From Odontesthes bonariensis (taxonomy: Eukaryota > Chordata > Actinopteri > Atheriniformes > Atherinopsidae), in contig NC_134516.1 in the NCBI RefSeq assembly GCF_027942865.1, positions 17,411,822 to 17,475,821 on the forward strand: a stretch of DNA of 64,000 bases. Reading direction: 5' to 3'. Positions 10,777 to 24,700 of the stretch are shown here, piece by piece (within the stretch, counting starts at the first letter, position 1; every line of letters begins with the position of its first letter). The notes beneath the pieces are model-generated. The model worked only from the letters and a program-made list of their open reading frames with translations. It did not search any database and was not told where the DNA came from. The position numbers and the translations under genes are program-made.

Positions 10777-13700
10777 AGGTGCACATTCAACGCTGATTGT
10801 AGATGAATATGCCTCCATGTCCTGGTCAGGCAGAGTGTGTGTGTTTCCATGCCTATAAAGAAACAGGAGCCCAAAGTCTCCTGCTTTTTCAGACATAAAC
10901 CAGCTCGCTGGGGTGATAAACGGAGATATGTTGTTATGACGGGTCTCTGCTGTCCCGATGACGGCAGAGAGAAGCCCACACAGTGTGCTGTTCTAGATAG
11001 TCCGGGTAAAAATAGGCACATTTAATAGACATATCCAGACTGGAGAGCACTTGGAACTAGAAGCAAGCCCTGGCCGAGGTATCAATCCTTTCAGCTTTAA
11101 CTTTGGGCTAAAATGTTTCAAGTTGACTTGCAAGCACATTTTTTACGGCTGCAGATCAGGCTAAAGGCTAAAGTCATAAAGTGAGCAAACTATAACTTTA
11201 GTTTAGTGGTACAAGAAGTGTAGTAACCTAAATGTTTTGCTTTTACATGAAAATATAAACCATGATCTGTTAGATTTGAGCAGTCATTCCGAGGAAAAAT
11301 ATCTCCATGTGACTCATGTCATCATTGGTGAATGTAAACTCTTCTAAATCAGCCTTTCAAAAAGATACCAGGGCTAAAAACATCACATATAGTGTATGAA
11401 ACTAAATGAAATCCACATTTAATACAAAAATGGGTCCAAGGGATGATAGGAAGAAAATGACTGTACCTCACAACAATTGAAAGCAAAACTGACTACAAAA
11501 ATAAAAGGAAAGAAAGTCTAAAAATAAAAAAAAAACATATCATCAGAAGGGCGTCAACACCTTTCTACGGGGTAAAAGTCCTGTGTTTGAACTCTCCCAC
11601 CTCCCCCTGCTTGGGGCTTTTTCTGACTCTTTTCTGACTTCTGAAAGAAGATGATTAACAGTCACATGACTCTGGCTTATACAGCAGAAAACACCAATAA
11701 ATGTAGGCGTCTCGCAGTTTCTGAGTCTTTACTGTAAGACACGTTTTCTGTTGTTGCATGTTCTTATTCGACAGCGGGTTTCCTCATAGTAACGAAAACA
11801 AGCAAGAGTTTCCCTCTCGGCTCATGATTGATGTTTCAGTGAATGTCCCGGGAGCTCAGGAGACTCAATCACATGTTCTCTGAGGTCAGACGGCAACTCC
11901 TGACCAGACTGTGAATACGGTCTGCAATTCTGACTGGATTAAGTCTGCAAATTCAAATCCAACTTTTTTTAATTGTATTGTCAGCCTTTTTATTTGTGAG
12001 ACACGCTGCCGCAAGAAGCTGCTTAGCCAGAAAGAATTTCCTAAGTCTGGGTTTTAATTGAAACTGTGAGTGTCTCATGATAGTCTAACTAGTGTCTCAA
12101 AGGCTTGTTGGGGGGGGGGGTTAGAAACTACTTGCCATGCTGGAGTATGAAAATTGGTTCATTTGATTATATGGAAAAATATCGGCTTTAGAATTTGTAT
12201 CATCCCTCAAAAATCCCCTGACATGAAAGTGAATTTATCCAAAGATGTGATTCGTGTTCACAAATCAATCTGACAATGTTGAAGGATTTTAAATCATGCA
12301 CACGGCAGCTGAAAGGAGTTCTTTGCTTCCCCCCCACCAGCCAGAAGAAAAATGCAGAAACTGATGACATAAAGTGGCTGTAAGGAGCTAATGTCATCTA
12401 ACTTTCCAGCGTGAAGTTTCAGCAGCCTCTTCCAGCCTTTGTCATAACCGAGCAGAGAGTTTATAAATCTCTTGCCCGCTGCAGATTTAAAATGTCTAAA
12501 TAACGTACACCATGATATTTCCACCTCTCGCCACATCATGAGGTGCTTGTGTTTTTCCAGGGAAGGCTTGAAATGCAGGGGCCTGGGCAGGCTGTAAAAC
12601 TTATTTGGACACGCAGTCTGTGAGTCCTGCCAGCAGCATATAGCAAGAGGCATATAACTCTAACCAAAAGACCTGAAGTAGACAAACTGTGTTAAGTGTT
12701 CATAAAATATCTCAGGCTGGGGAACATTTGATGGAGGGATTAAGGCAGAGTGAACAGCTCCTTTTAAAATGGAGAGCAGCCCTGCTGCTAATGATGTTTT
12801 CCCCGTGGTTTTACTGCCTATACCTACATGTTAAGAGTGTGGGCTCTCAGATTTGTGGTTCTTGTTTTAATCTACGGACGAAAAGTTTTTCAGATCATTC
12901 CCAGTGCACACAGAGATCGGAGTTCAGCCTCTGCAGACAAGCAGCTTTCCACAGATTTATTGGGTATTTAATGCCTTGCTACACAACAAGTGTGGAGTTG
13001 GATCCCTGCAAGAGGATCTGGACTTCTTTTTTTTTTTCTTTCTTAATTCACTTCAGATTTCTACTCATAATCATGCTAAGCTCCCTTTTCAAAACCCCAC
13101 TTTTATCCCCTGCTTACTAAAACATCTCTAAACAGCGTCCACTGACTGCCCAGCTTCTCAAATTCAGACGCAAGCAGCCACACAGTTACACAACAATGAA
13201 ATAAACCTGTCTGTACCTAAGAGGTAACTTTAATTGAACTTCATATTCTGTCTTCTTGTTAATAAATAATTAAAATTGATAGTTTTCTTCAGTTTGAACT
13301 TTTACCTATGGGTTGTGTAGTACTTTGAAAGAAATTAATACATCAGAATGATATTGAATGTACAACTTGTCAATAAAACCAGCCGCGCATTATATACTGA
13401 GTTTGAAATCCCACAATACTTTGGTTTTGAGGGAACAAATTAAAGGAAGTGATTTCAAGCATCAGACTAAAAAGCTGAGCAGAGTTTTGATGGAGGTGAG
13501 AATGAATCCAATTCAGATTGTAAGAACGAGTACACTGCAGAATCCCTCTGACTTTGCTGCAGCATTTTAAGTGAGCAAGCAGCCAAAGTTCTGCCTATGC
13601 AAAGGCTTTTGCCTTCATGGTACCTTCAGAATAATAATTTTTTTTAAAATGGGAAGAACAGTACAGAATCTCCACAATACTGCTGATGCTTATGAAAATA

Positions 13701-14409
13701 TATAGATGATGGACAGTAAGCTGACAGTGAACCGTTTTTCTCATACAAATACAATGTAAGAGAGTTGAAATATAAAACAAATGAGGAAGCAACTACACAC
13801 AGGTAAATATTTGGTACTTACTAATTATTGTTGTAGTTATTATCATAATCGTTGTTGTTGTCGAAGTTGTTGTTGCCGGAGTTGTTGTTTCATTTCTTCA
13901 TTTTGTCACCAGCGCCATCTCCTGGATTCAAGAGAAAATAACGTTCAAAGTTGTGGGACTGTTGGTGCGAGATTGCATCAGCTGTGGGGACAGATCCAGC
14001 CCACTGGATCCTCATAGCCAATCCTCTAGTTCAACCTAATTCTAAGAGCCAATCAGAGCAGAGCTATGTACACCCTTTGTCCCACTCTACGATCCAATTT
14101 ATTGAGGAAATGAAAGGCTCGCTTGCGCGATTCCCTGTGTTTCGTCATCAATATGCGTCCGTCTCTCAGTCGCTGGAAGCAACATGTGAAGAAATCATGG
14201 GGAGCAATCATTTCTGACATTCAGCTGTCGCATTTCTAACTTCATTTAACACTGAAAGCGACGTTTATAAGCAGTTTGACTTTTGACTCCGAAAACGAGG
14301 TGACCTAAAAGTCAAGTTAGCCAACTTAGCTTTCACTCGTACCGTTGCTTCTTGGTTGTTTCGCGAGTTATTTTGTTTTTTTTTTTAGTCTGTTACTGTC
14401 CATAACAGT

Positions 14410-17400
14410 ATGGATAACACGGAGGAAAGTGCCATAGAGCTCCACGGAGATGAGGAAATCATTGACGTTATTGACCTAAACGACATGGAGCCTGGTCCAG
14501 GTAGTGAGAAAAATGATTATACTCGTTTACCTTTTTTAAGCATTCCTGTTACAGCCACTGTGTGAATGGAAGGATGTATATAGTGATCTGAATCCGGTTT
14601 AAAGCATCATCAGTACTAGTAGTTTTGGAGGGTGTTTTACTTATGGAAAGGTTTCGTCCGTGTTAGATGATTTGGCGGATGACTTGGAGGACGTTGACTT
14701 TGACGACCCTGGGAACGCAGAGTATGATGATGAAGGCTGGGAGACGGAGGACGAGATGGAGGCTGAACAAGACGACAGCGAGCTCACCTTCTCCAAACAC
14801 ACGGGTAAATCCCTCCCGCATGCTTGTTTATGCAGCAGCTGTCTGGCTTTTACACAGTGGAAACATCTGTTACTGATCCCCTGTCCAGGCTCGGTGTTCT
14901 GTGTGAGTTTGGACCCTGTGACAAACAGCCTCGCTGTGACGGGAGGGGAGGATGATAAGGCCTATGTTTGGAGGGTGAGCGACGGAGAGGTTCTGTTGGA
15001 GTGCACAGGTGAGTGTCAAAGGCAAACAGATGGCTGCGTTCACGTCAGCTGTGGTTGGATCTGTTTTGTTTTTTTAATTTAATCTCTGCAGTGAAACACC
15101 ATAACTGCAAGCAATCTGATCCCAGTTAGTGGGAGTGAATCTGTGTCCCTATTCCCATATTATGGGAATGCAGAGGGAGGGGGGGGGTTGTAATAGCATC
15201 ATTTTATTGGCCAAATTAACCACAGTACAGTGTCTAATCAGTGGCATCTTTTCAGGGTATAATCTAGCAAACATTTTACACACTATGGATTCTAACCTCA
15301 ACTACAACACAGTCCGTTTGATTAGAGCTCAGTGCTGAATGAACAGCTCATGTTGTGGGTTCTCAGTAAAGGAATAGCCCACTGTAACGTCCAAACTTCC
15401 TGACCTGCTCGCTTCTTAGTGTTTTTTTTCTTTGCTTTTTTTTCTATGTCTAACCCCGATTTACTCCTTAAAGCTGCAGTCGGCAGGTTTTCAAAATTGC
15501 GAGTCTAAAGTCGGAAAATTCGAACTGATACAACTTTCAGGTCCCTCCCCCAACCTCTACCAAGCTCCGAATCGCCCCCCAAACCCCTCCCCCTCTGTGG
15601 ACGAGGTTGTGCACGTGAGTTCACACCAGTGTGCGCGCACACAAGCTGGGGCAGACTCACGCTCACCAGCGTGTGCACAAGCTGTGATTGACAGGTAGGA
15701 TTCCTCCACCCTAACTTGATTGGTTAAAAACAGCCGGGCGCGCTCGGTTTTTGCAAGCATGATTACAGGCTTCAGAGGGAGCTACAGATTTCGTTATTTT
15801 TCCTAAACAGCCTATTTAATATTCTACTCCCAGAATCCCATGACAGTTCAAACTAATATGACTAAAAAAAAGTTGCCGACCGCAGCTTTAAACTTCACAA
15901 ATCTGTAAGTGGAAGCAAAAGACAGCCTGACTTAAAAAAAAAAAAAAAAAAGAAAATAACCAAAATAACCAAAATTGTTAAAGGTAGAGATGCATGGATT
16001 GGAGATGAATTCCTAGATGTTGGTCATTTGTGTCGTTACACTTTAACTTTCCCAGCCTCCTTATTTAGACTTTTACTAATCTCTCAAATTTCCAAACAGC
16101 CCTAAGGTGTTTGCACACGTGGACTGCTGTCCTGGAAGTTTCCATAAAAATGTTCTGTAGAGAACACAAATGTCAAAGACGTTCCCTCCAGACTACTTGC
16201 AGACATCTGCCAGCTTGCTCCCTCGTAAAACCCCTGGAAGATCACTGAGTGACACACACTGTGTGAACAGAACAGAACATGACTTTACTTTACCTTCCAC
16301 TTGCTCTTTGCTGGAACAGTCATCCAGGAGCCGTAAACAAAACTGTGATTTTCCACAGCGTGCTTCCTGCATAATTTCCTGCATTCTTTGCACTCCACTT
16401 TGACATCCCTCCCTCGTTTTTCCAGGTGTGAGTGCACATCTGCAGCTAGGAAAGTCAAACGTGGACAAAGTCCAGACCAAATTGTCTGCACATTCTCCAG
16501 AAAGTCTTCAGTGTTAAACTGCTCTGTGTTGTTGTTTCAAATCAGGAATAAAAAGGGGAAAACAATTGTCAGCTTATATTTCAAGACTATTTCACCAGTG
16601 GCTGTGAGAATTTGATGAAATTAGCTGTGTTAACATTAAAAAGTTCCTTGTGTCATAGCAATGCCAGTTAAAGATTTACATAGGCACAAAACGATGAAAG
16701 GCTCAGCTTTATTCCATTTCAGCTTTATTGCGTGTGTAAACTGTTCTGTATGTTGACAGTGAGCAGAATAAATTAAGTAAGCTATAGCAAATCACGCACA
16801 AGCCTGCGTTCTTTAAAAGCTGTGATAAACTGAGTCTCTACAGAGCAAAACCAGCGTTTTATCTGGTGCGTTTAACACTACCTACATCTGTGTGACACTG
16901 AAACGACTTACAAAGCTACACACAATCTACAATCTACATTGTTTTTTTTTCTCCTGTCTCCACAGGCCACAAAGACTCTGTGACGTGTGCCAAGTTCAGC
17001 CACGACTCCTCTCTGGTGGCTTCTGGTGACATGAGTGGCTTGATTAAAGTCTGGAAAGTAGAAACCAAGGAGGAGATCTGGTCCTTCGAAGTGGGAGATC
17101 TGGAGGTAGAGGCTTCAGAACAGAGAATTCGGAGTCGAATCTTAAAAATGCCGCATCAGGTGCCGTTGGTGTGTGTTTAGTTTGCGCATCTGCAAGCCCT
17201 TGAGTGCAGCCTTTTATTTGGGCTGGAGGAATTTATAAGGAAACAGGAGACGATGACGTCTCGGGCTGAGAATTCGTGGTCTCGTGGAGGAAGGGAATGA
17301 TCGCAGGTGCTCCTGAGTCACCCTGTAGCGGAGCACACAGCCCAGAATATTTAGGAAATCTGCTCATAGGCCAGATGTTCAAAAAAAGTGGAAGTGAAAG

Positions 17401-20400
17401 GGAGGAAAATCTTCCACGTGTTTTCTGTGTTAAGCCGCTGTAGGTTAACAGTTTGTGGGTTTCTTTCTTCCTCAGTGGCTGGAGTGGCATCCTTGTGCTC
17501 CGGTGCTGCTGGCAGGAACAAACGACGGCAATGTGTGGATGTGGAAGATCCCCGGAGGAGACTGCAGAACATTCCAGAGCTCTGCGTGTCAGGCCACTAA
17601 CGGCAAAGTCCTCCCTGATGGTGAGAGACGGGAGAAACGGGACTTCTCATGTCGGAGTGATTTAAAGTGCAGAAAAGCCACAGATTAATTCAGTTTGTCA
17701 CGGGTGAACACACACGTTATCTAATACTATCCGAACTGATGTGGAACGATAGATGGGAGTCTGGGCTCTATGGGGAGGGATGAGTGATTTAGTAATATCG
17801 GAGTAAAACGACACGGCCTTCACCAGTTTGCCATTTTGCTGCTCGTGCTTGTTTTCGCCCATTCATCCTTGATTTGAAGTTCTCTGAGCTTTGGGAAAGA
17901 GATCGTGTACAGTGCTACAAATAGAAATGTTCCCGTGTTTTCTTCAGGTAAACGGGCTGTGGTCGGTTATGATGACGGAACGGTGCGCGTGTGGGACTTG
18001 AAGCACGGAAATGCCATACACGTCATTAAAGGTAAACTGGCACAGTTCTTGACCATTAAAGTCAATGATTACAGAATTCAATCCTCGAATGCACGGCAAT
18101 CGCATACAAAGACAAATAAGCATGTATTTGGAGTGAGTAGTTAAAGAAGCATGAAAAGCCCTGAATTTAAAACACTTGATCAAAGCATTGTTTGAAGTTT
18201 TAATGCCAGGTTGTCCTTTGATAGGTCAGGATGGCCACCAGGGGGCGCTGACCTGCCTGGCATGCAACAAGGACGGCTCTCTGGTGCTGACGGGTTCAGT
18301 GGATGGCTGTGCCAAACTTATCAACACTGTCACGGGCAAGGTTGGCACCATGATTACACCGTGTAATAGAGATGAACGAGGAAGAGTTGTTTAACAGCTT
18401 CTGATGTCCGTCCTCTTGTGTGAAGGTGGTCGGGGTATTCTCGGTGGAGGGAGGCAAAGCAAAAGGATCGAAAGACGAGGAAGAATCCAACTCTGTCGAG
18501 ACCGTGGGATTCTGCAACATGTAAGTTCAAATTCATTGGGAACGTCACCAAGTGTCTGAGATAAAGTATCAAAGAAAAAGCTTTAGAGGGAATTCTGCCC
18601 ATGCTGGCTTCAGTGACTTAAAGGTGCCATGGCATGAAAATAAATGGAGGCTTTTTTATATTTTTATAGGCTTTAGTGGTCCCCTAATACTGTATCTGAG
18701 TTTTATTCCCCAAAATTCTGCCGTGCAGAATTACAGCCAGTCCCAAAAATGAGCTTTCCTTAGGATCCTCAGAATGAGCTGTTTAGTGGGGGTGTGGCCT
18801 TACTTACGCCCGTGGTACCTTGCCCAAATGTTTTGTGAATCGCTATGGCACGTAGATGGCGCGGTAGCCCTATGCCGTCAAACTAGCAAAACCTGTTGAT
18901 ATGAGCTTACTTTGACAATATGACGAACTAGTTACTGAACAACTTTCCTAACACAGTCAAACATCAAGCAAGTGCTACACAAGACACAGCAAAAAAGGCG
19001 TGCGTGAAGGGGAAAGCAGGAGTGAGGATTTTGACATTCTCATCTGATTGCTCTGGTTTGCAAAGATGCACGTAGCGCTAGCGCTGGAACCATGAATGAA
19101 GCATTATCCTGATGAAATGCACTGAATTTGCAGATTCATTCTTCTTCAGGAAGCTTGAGTCGGGGGTTTTGGTCTAAAATGAGCGAGCTAACCATCTCAT
19201 GGGCATGCAAACACCTCCAACAGCCCAGTTGACAGAGATAAGAGCTTGCAGATGCTATTAGCTGCATAGCTAACTGTTAGCTAACGTTAGCTGCTAACGA
19301 TACAAACCCTTTGTTGTGGTAACAAGCTATGTAACTATACTGTACATACAGGAAAGCAACACAATAATAGAGCATTAAATGACTTACTCGGGAATGAGAT
19401 CCTTCCCCAAGTGAGGGGCGAATGGAACAGGAGATTGACAGACGGATCGGTGCGGTGTCTGCAGTGATGCGGGCTCTGCACCGGCCCGTCATGGTGAGAA
19501 AGGAGCTGAGCCAGAAGGCGAAGCTCTCGATTTACCGGTCAATCTATGTTCCAACCCTCACCTATGGTCATGAGCTGTGGGTAGTGACCGAGAGAACGAG
19601 ATTGCGAATACAAGCGGCCGAAATGAGTTTCCTCCGCAGGGTGTCTGGGCTCTCCCTTATTGGGCTCGGTATTGGCCCAAGTTCTGGAAACATTCGTCTG
19701 TGAAATGTTTGGCGCACACACAAATCTCTTCGGTTCTGTCGTCACTTTCCCAGAAAAAACAAAACCTGTCTACTGGCTCTTTAGAGGTTCTGATGCAGGA
19801 GCTCTAAACAGATTTTTTACATCCATGTACAGCGCAATGAGCTGGCCAAAGAGCTGTGGGCGGGGAAAGGCAGTTTTGGCATAGCCATATATGGGCTCTG
19901 GGTGGAAACAACCTCCACGTCATAAGTGGCACCCACGTCATAAGAGGCAGCTTTCCCGATCAGGCCATCTGCATGGTCACATTTCCAAAGGCGGAGAATA
20001 ATTTCCATTGCATGGTTTAAGTCTATCGTCATTTTTAGCCACTGGGGGGCCGCAGGCAGGCTAGAGGAACTCATATTAATGTTAAACAACCTTAAAGAGT
20101 GAAAATTTCATGCCATGTCTCCTTTAAATGTTTCCTCTCTGTTATCCTTCCCAGCCTGCCTCTCATAGCCGTGGCTTACTTGGACGGGACTCTGGCCATA
20201 TATGACCTCTCAACACAGGTTCTGAGACACAGGTGCCAGCATGAGGTAAAAAAAACAGAAGGAACCTGGACAGCTTGGGAGTGCTTGTGTTTTGTGTTCA
20301 CTTGTCCATATTGTAGCACCCAGCAGCCACCTCCTGTGGAACGAAAGGAGGTCTAATTGTGTTAATGTTGTCCAGTTAGGAAATACATTTTTTTTTAAAT

Positions 20401-21149
20401 AGTTTTTGACAGTTTGCCAAACTTATTATCAACTGTGACAAATTCCAAAAAACTAAATTCAACTGAAAATTGTGTGATTCATTCCTTTATTCCCTCCTGT
20501 TCAGTATGTTGGCCTCGTTTAAAAAAAAAAAAAAAAAAAAAAAAAGTGTCCAACTGTCGTCATATGCCGTCCTCTCTGTTTTCTTCCAGGCTGGCATCGT
20601 TCACCTGCAGTGGGAGGACTCTTCTTCTGTGGTGTCCACCTGCAGTTTAGATGGAGCGCTGCGTCTGTGGGACGCTCGATCGGGCAACATGTTGTCCGAG
20701 TACCGCGGCCACACTGCAGAGGTCCTCGACTTCACCGTCAACAGGTATGACTGCAGAAAGATTGTGTGCGTTCACATCTAAAGCTTTGCTTGCAAACTCC
20801 CTTATGTATCGCACAAGCTGCTGTCAGCCGGAAGTGTAACTACACATTTTTATTGCTCAATGTGCATGCTAAAGCTGAACCCCCCCCTATTTCATCATAG
20901 ACTACATGATATCTTTATAGCCTCTCAGGCCTGTTACATAACCATCTAGTTAGATTATCTAACGACAGATTTATTGTGAACCTACTTGACTTCTGAAGCA
21001 GAGCTAAACTAAACATTCACTCCCTTACTATTGCCGCCCTGATCTCATCTCAGCTGTCCTCGTCTCTCCCCAGGGAGGCGACTCTCGCAGTAACCGCCTC
21101 AGGAGACAATCAGGCAAAAGTCTTCTGCCTCCAAAGACCCGATCGGTAA
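14410..21149 (+). CDS. aamp: Angio-associated migratory cell protein (AAMP), 11 coding exons
   Basis: A WD40-repeat protein linked to cell migration and also reported in ribosome biogenesis. Exons: 14410-14500, 14667-14804, 14889-15008, 16966-17105, 17476-17620, 17948-18031, 18225-18340, 18426-18520, 20155-20245, 20590-20744, 21074-21149. All introns are GT-AG, the phases are consistent, and the sum is 1,251 nt (416 aa; human AAMP is about 434 aa). Recognisable stretches are FHGDEEII-like near the start ([13 protein letters not shown]), an acidic Asp/Glu-rich N-terminal region, [69 protein letters not shown] and [14 protein letters not shown]. The protein ends [17 protein letters not shown]. 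Introns 3 and 8 carry transposons, and intron 9 holds an A25 run (20521-20545). The start is the first ATG in frame with the conserved N-terminus. Confidence 0.95.
15468..15891. mobile_element. 424-bp MITE with TTAA ends in aamp intron 3
   Basis: The left end TTAAAGCTGCAGTCGGCAGG and the right end (reverse complement TTAAAGCTGCGGTCGGCAAC) are imperfect terminal inverted repeats. TTAA at both outer edges fits the target site of piggyBac- or Kolobok-type transposases. No transposase is encoded, so it must have been moved in trans. Confidence 0.8.
18618..20127. mobile_element. 1.5-kb TTAA-flanked non-autonomous element in aamp intron 8
   Basis: The left end is TTAAAGGTGCCATGGCATGA. The right end reads TTAAAGGAGACATGGCATGA on the other strand. 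The element makes up 1,510 of the 1,634 nt of the intron. Inner sequence such as CCCCTAATACTGTATCTGAG near 18681-18700 is typical of a MITE family I recognise as widespread in fish. It contains a nested RTE fragment at about 19388-19665. Confidence 0.8.
19388..19665 (+). mobile_element. RTE/Rex3-like LINE fragment nested in the TTAA element
   Basis: The frame from 19422 encodes [20 protein letters not shown]...[20 protein letters not shown]...[14 protein letters not shown], the C-terminal part of an RTE-clade (Rex3-type) reverse transcriptase. Both ends are truncated and no 3' tail is present. It is non-functional. Confidence 0.75.
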
Positions 21150-21709
21150 AAGAAAGGCCGAGGACAGATTGAAGAGGAGAGGAAATTCATCAGGGGAGAC
21201 AGACATTTGTTAATCGGACTTTTCGTTCACTCCAATTGAAGAGCAATTTTTTTTTTTTTTTTTTTTTTTTCTTTCTCCACAGGATTTGAAAATATTTCTC
21301 TTGTGCGATCTTGACATCTAATTTGAGCTGCTTTTTCTGTGTCATTCGTGGTTTACCGGTTTAAGCCGACCGCAAGCACCCCTCAAAAAAAAATCCCTTT
21401 TAAACAAAAATGTTCCCGACTATTTTGGTCTAAGTACTCTCCAGTTCAGAAATCTGAGAGACTAAACATTCAACATTAAGTGAAATTCAAAGACTGGTGC
21501 CCCTTGATGTTCAGTCCTCCAAATGATTGTAGAGATGAAACGATAAAAGGGAAGTGCTTTTTCTGTAATTAGAAGTTATGATTTACAGAATGTCAGTGCT
21601 TTCCCTCCGAGTGCGTGTGCGGTCTTCTCTCAGAAACCAACTTTCTATGTAAACATTTGTGTAAATAGACGAAAAAAAGAATGGATAATATACTCTCTTC
21701 TGGGTAACA

Positions 21710-21715
21710 ATTAAA
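21710..21715 (+). other. Probable polyadenylation signal of aamp (ATTAAA)
   Basis: ATTAAA lies about 560 nt after the aamp stop. A T24 run at about 21247-21270 lies within the presumed 3' UTR. Confidence 0.5.
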
Positions 21716-24700
21716 ATTCATTTATGGTAAAGGGCATGTCGTGTGTCATGCTTCCTCCTCCTCAGTTTGTATTTGTCCAGCTATTTTCGTCTGTGTTTAT
21801 CTTTTATGAACTAAAGCGGCGTTATGAAGCAGCAAAAGGTCAAAAGGGTCCTGCTGCGGGTCATGGTGACATACTTGCAAAAAGGTACGGTATCTGGTTT
21901 AAAAAATCTTTGATGTCAAGTGGTCTCTCAGCTTGTTTAGACTGACGCTGATTCACTTTGAGCTGAAACCTGTTTCATCTCTTTTATCAGACATGAGTAT
22001 TTGCAGGGGGTGAGTCACAGATCCTGCAAAAGCACAATCCACACTAGGAAAAATTGCAACTAGATTTTGGAAAGCCCCTGTAACACATTTAACTTTTTAT
22101 GCAGCGTCTGTTTGTCCACCTGCCCTGAAACGGTGGGACGGTAACGTTTCTCTTTGCCTGTGGTTTTGTACCAGGAAGTGTTCGGGGAATTAGATTTAGC
22201 ATGTTTATCCCATCAAATATTTGTGCAATTTCACATTTGTGATGTATCACATCGTGTTTAATGTGAGCATGTTGCAGTTTGCCAAAAGGAAAATGTGAAA
22301 TATCTGGATTTTTTTTGGTTTTCTGCACGTTATAGTTCCCTGTAATGCAAAACGAGCAAGTACGGATTTTAAAGGTCAGATGTAGGCATACAAAAACTTT
22401 TGTAACCAATAACATCTGTTTTCTGGGGGGTTTTTCTGTCCCCTCGTAAATAAAATCCACGGGGGAAATCTTTTGTTTGCATAAACAAGATAAACAATTC
22501 CAAGAGGATCACCTCAGGCTATGTGAAAATCTGTCTGCGAGTTGACTTGTTTTTTTAAAAAGGGAATGCGGAGTGAAGCATTAGAGATGGTTTACAGCCC
22601 TAACACACATTTCCTACAGTCAGGAAATATATGAACTTATCACCTGCTTTGATGCCTGTTAAATAAGATGTATGCGACCTTAAATGTTTGTACTAGTGTG
22701 TAACTGAAGAGCCTATAAAACACACAGCAACTTACTTTTTTGTTTGGCCTGTCGTGGACACGGCAGCAATGACTCACTCCTGTGTATACTGTGCAGCCAA
22801 GTGAACAGTCACTTGTAATAATGGATATTGAATTCAGTGGTGAGAACACAACTGGAATTGGTTACTTTCACAATGATGAAGACCAGACTGGGCTCAACAT
22901 ATACAACCGAAATGAATGATTCACTCAAAGTGCTTCAGTGGACATCGGGTAAAAAGCATTTCAAATATTGCGTTTCAAGGGCAAAGCTTTATTTGGATCT
23001 ATAAACTGTGACGCTCTTTTTTTTTTTGTGTGTCTGGCCTCTGGTCTTCTCCTCTCTTGGCTATCCGGTGGAAAAACAACTGTCGGGTATCCTGCACCCA
23101 AGTGGTCCTTCCTTCTGCCTCCGTATACAAATTCATTGTGTGAACCTGAATGTGTCCACACATAACTCACCCAGACGGTCAGTAAAACGCTTGCACGCAC
23201 AAACATGTTTGCGTACTTCTAAGTATCCGCAGAGTGGACATTGTTTAGCTCAACAAGGGGTGAAATTTCAGGTTAAAATAGAGCAATGCAAGGTCAACCT
23301 TATTCTATAAAATGTGCTCCAGAATACTCTGACAGCATGAAACTATGGAAAAGTTGCAGCTGTTAGTGACGACAGGATATTTCCTTCATCCGTTTCTCCT
23401 CTGAGGTCTCTCTCCCCTTCAGAATCACTTTGAGAAAAATTATTTAATGACATCACTGGACCGTATTTTAATTAAAAACTTGCCTTCCACAATAACATTC
23501 TTACAGTTTTCACAGTTGCCCGTTCAAACCTGCTGTAATTTGTGTAGAAGTCCAAAACCAGAAAGTGTTTATTCTATGAACAAATAAAGACATGGTTCTG
23601 TTATATTCAGACCCCTTTCAGCATACTAAAACTTTTTTACCAGATGGTAATCTTGGGTTTCAGACAGATGCTACACTTTGACGATGAAATAGAGTGAAAA
23701 AAATACCCCAACGAGTTAAAAAACAACAACTTTTGAATAAAATGACTCGAATAAAAGAAAATAAGTTACAAAAATTTTATTTAAAAAAAACTAAGATGGG
23801 AATTAATTGTCAATGATTATTGGAGGAGCCGAGCCGACCCAATCGCAGACAATGAAGAGAACCTCTCTCAGAGAGGTGTGACTGGCAGATGGTCTAGTAA
23901 GTTTATTAGATAAAACGCAGAGAAATTTCAAGGAAAACAAACTGGGAACCTACAGGAAAGCTTACTCAAAAGCCAGAAACAATGATCCAACAAGGAATAA
24001 GTAAAACCAAGGGGTAAACACACTGAGGGTGTGACGAGGGAATCAAAAACAGGTGACTGCTAATCAGTAATGACAACCAGGTGTGACGCAGTGAAGGAAG
24101 TACGACTCAACAGAATACTTATGAAAGAGGAAGCAACTAAAGACCAAGGAGTAAAAACCAGAGCAAATGAAAATTCAAAGCACATGGATTATGACATTAG
24201 TTGGGCTATCAAGTCACATATAGTGAAATTGCTGAGCAATTTTTTGTCGACTCAGTTTTTTCCACTCACTGGCTATCAAAACATGAAATAAAAAAAGATT
24301 ATGAATAAGTTGTCAAAGAGACAAATAGGCTATCATTTAAGATTAATTAGTGGAAAGGAGTTGAAATGCAAAGTGACGGTGAAATTAAGCTCAACTTTGA
24401 AGCGAAGAAGACATTTTTATTAGGTCTCGACCGCTTATAGAAGATTATTGATGGTAATCAGTCCACTGCCGATCCCATATCGAGTAAACGTATCTAAAAG
24501 TATGATGAAGTGGTGACTTGTCTGTGCTGTAGCATGGCTCTCATCATGTATCTGTTAGGATGACAGTATATAAAGCTAAAAAGCCTGATGTAAATATTTA
24601 ATACTTGCTGGAAAAATGGTCCCAAATATGATAATATCAACCATATAACCTTATTTGATAACAGCTAAAGTCTTGGTGAAAGTCTTCCGAAAAAAATGTT

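Larger units (their letters stand above)
6661..14409. other. Intergenic stretch left of aamp
   Basis: No exon of a recognisable gene was seen. Contents: the second copy of the 34-bp repeat at 8525, a C-rich tract at 9055-9102, a (TG)15 microsatellite at 10745-10774, a G run near 12110-12120, and an interrupted GTT repeat at about 13826-13890. Overlapping open frames at 10.1-10.6 kb and 12.2-13.1 kb lack splice sites and domain character. The last few hundred bases presumably hold the aamp promoter, but no clear TATA box is visible. Confidence 0.5.

Noticed and set aside
12294-13131. Several 75-143 codon frames
   Set aside because: Different strands and frames overlap without recognisable protein features.
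21724-21945. 73-codon frame just after aamp
   Set aside because: Lies past the aamp polyadenylation signal, with no homology that I recognise and no acceptor.
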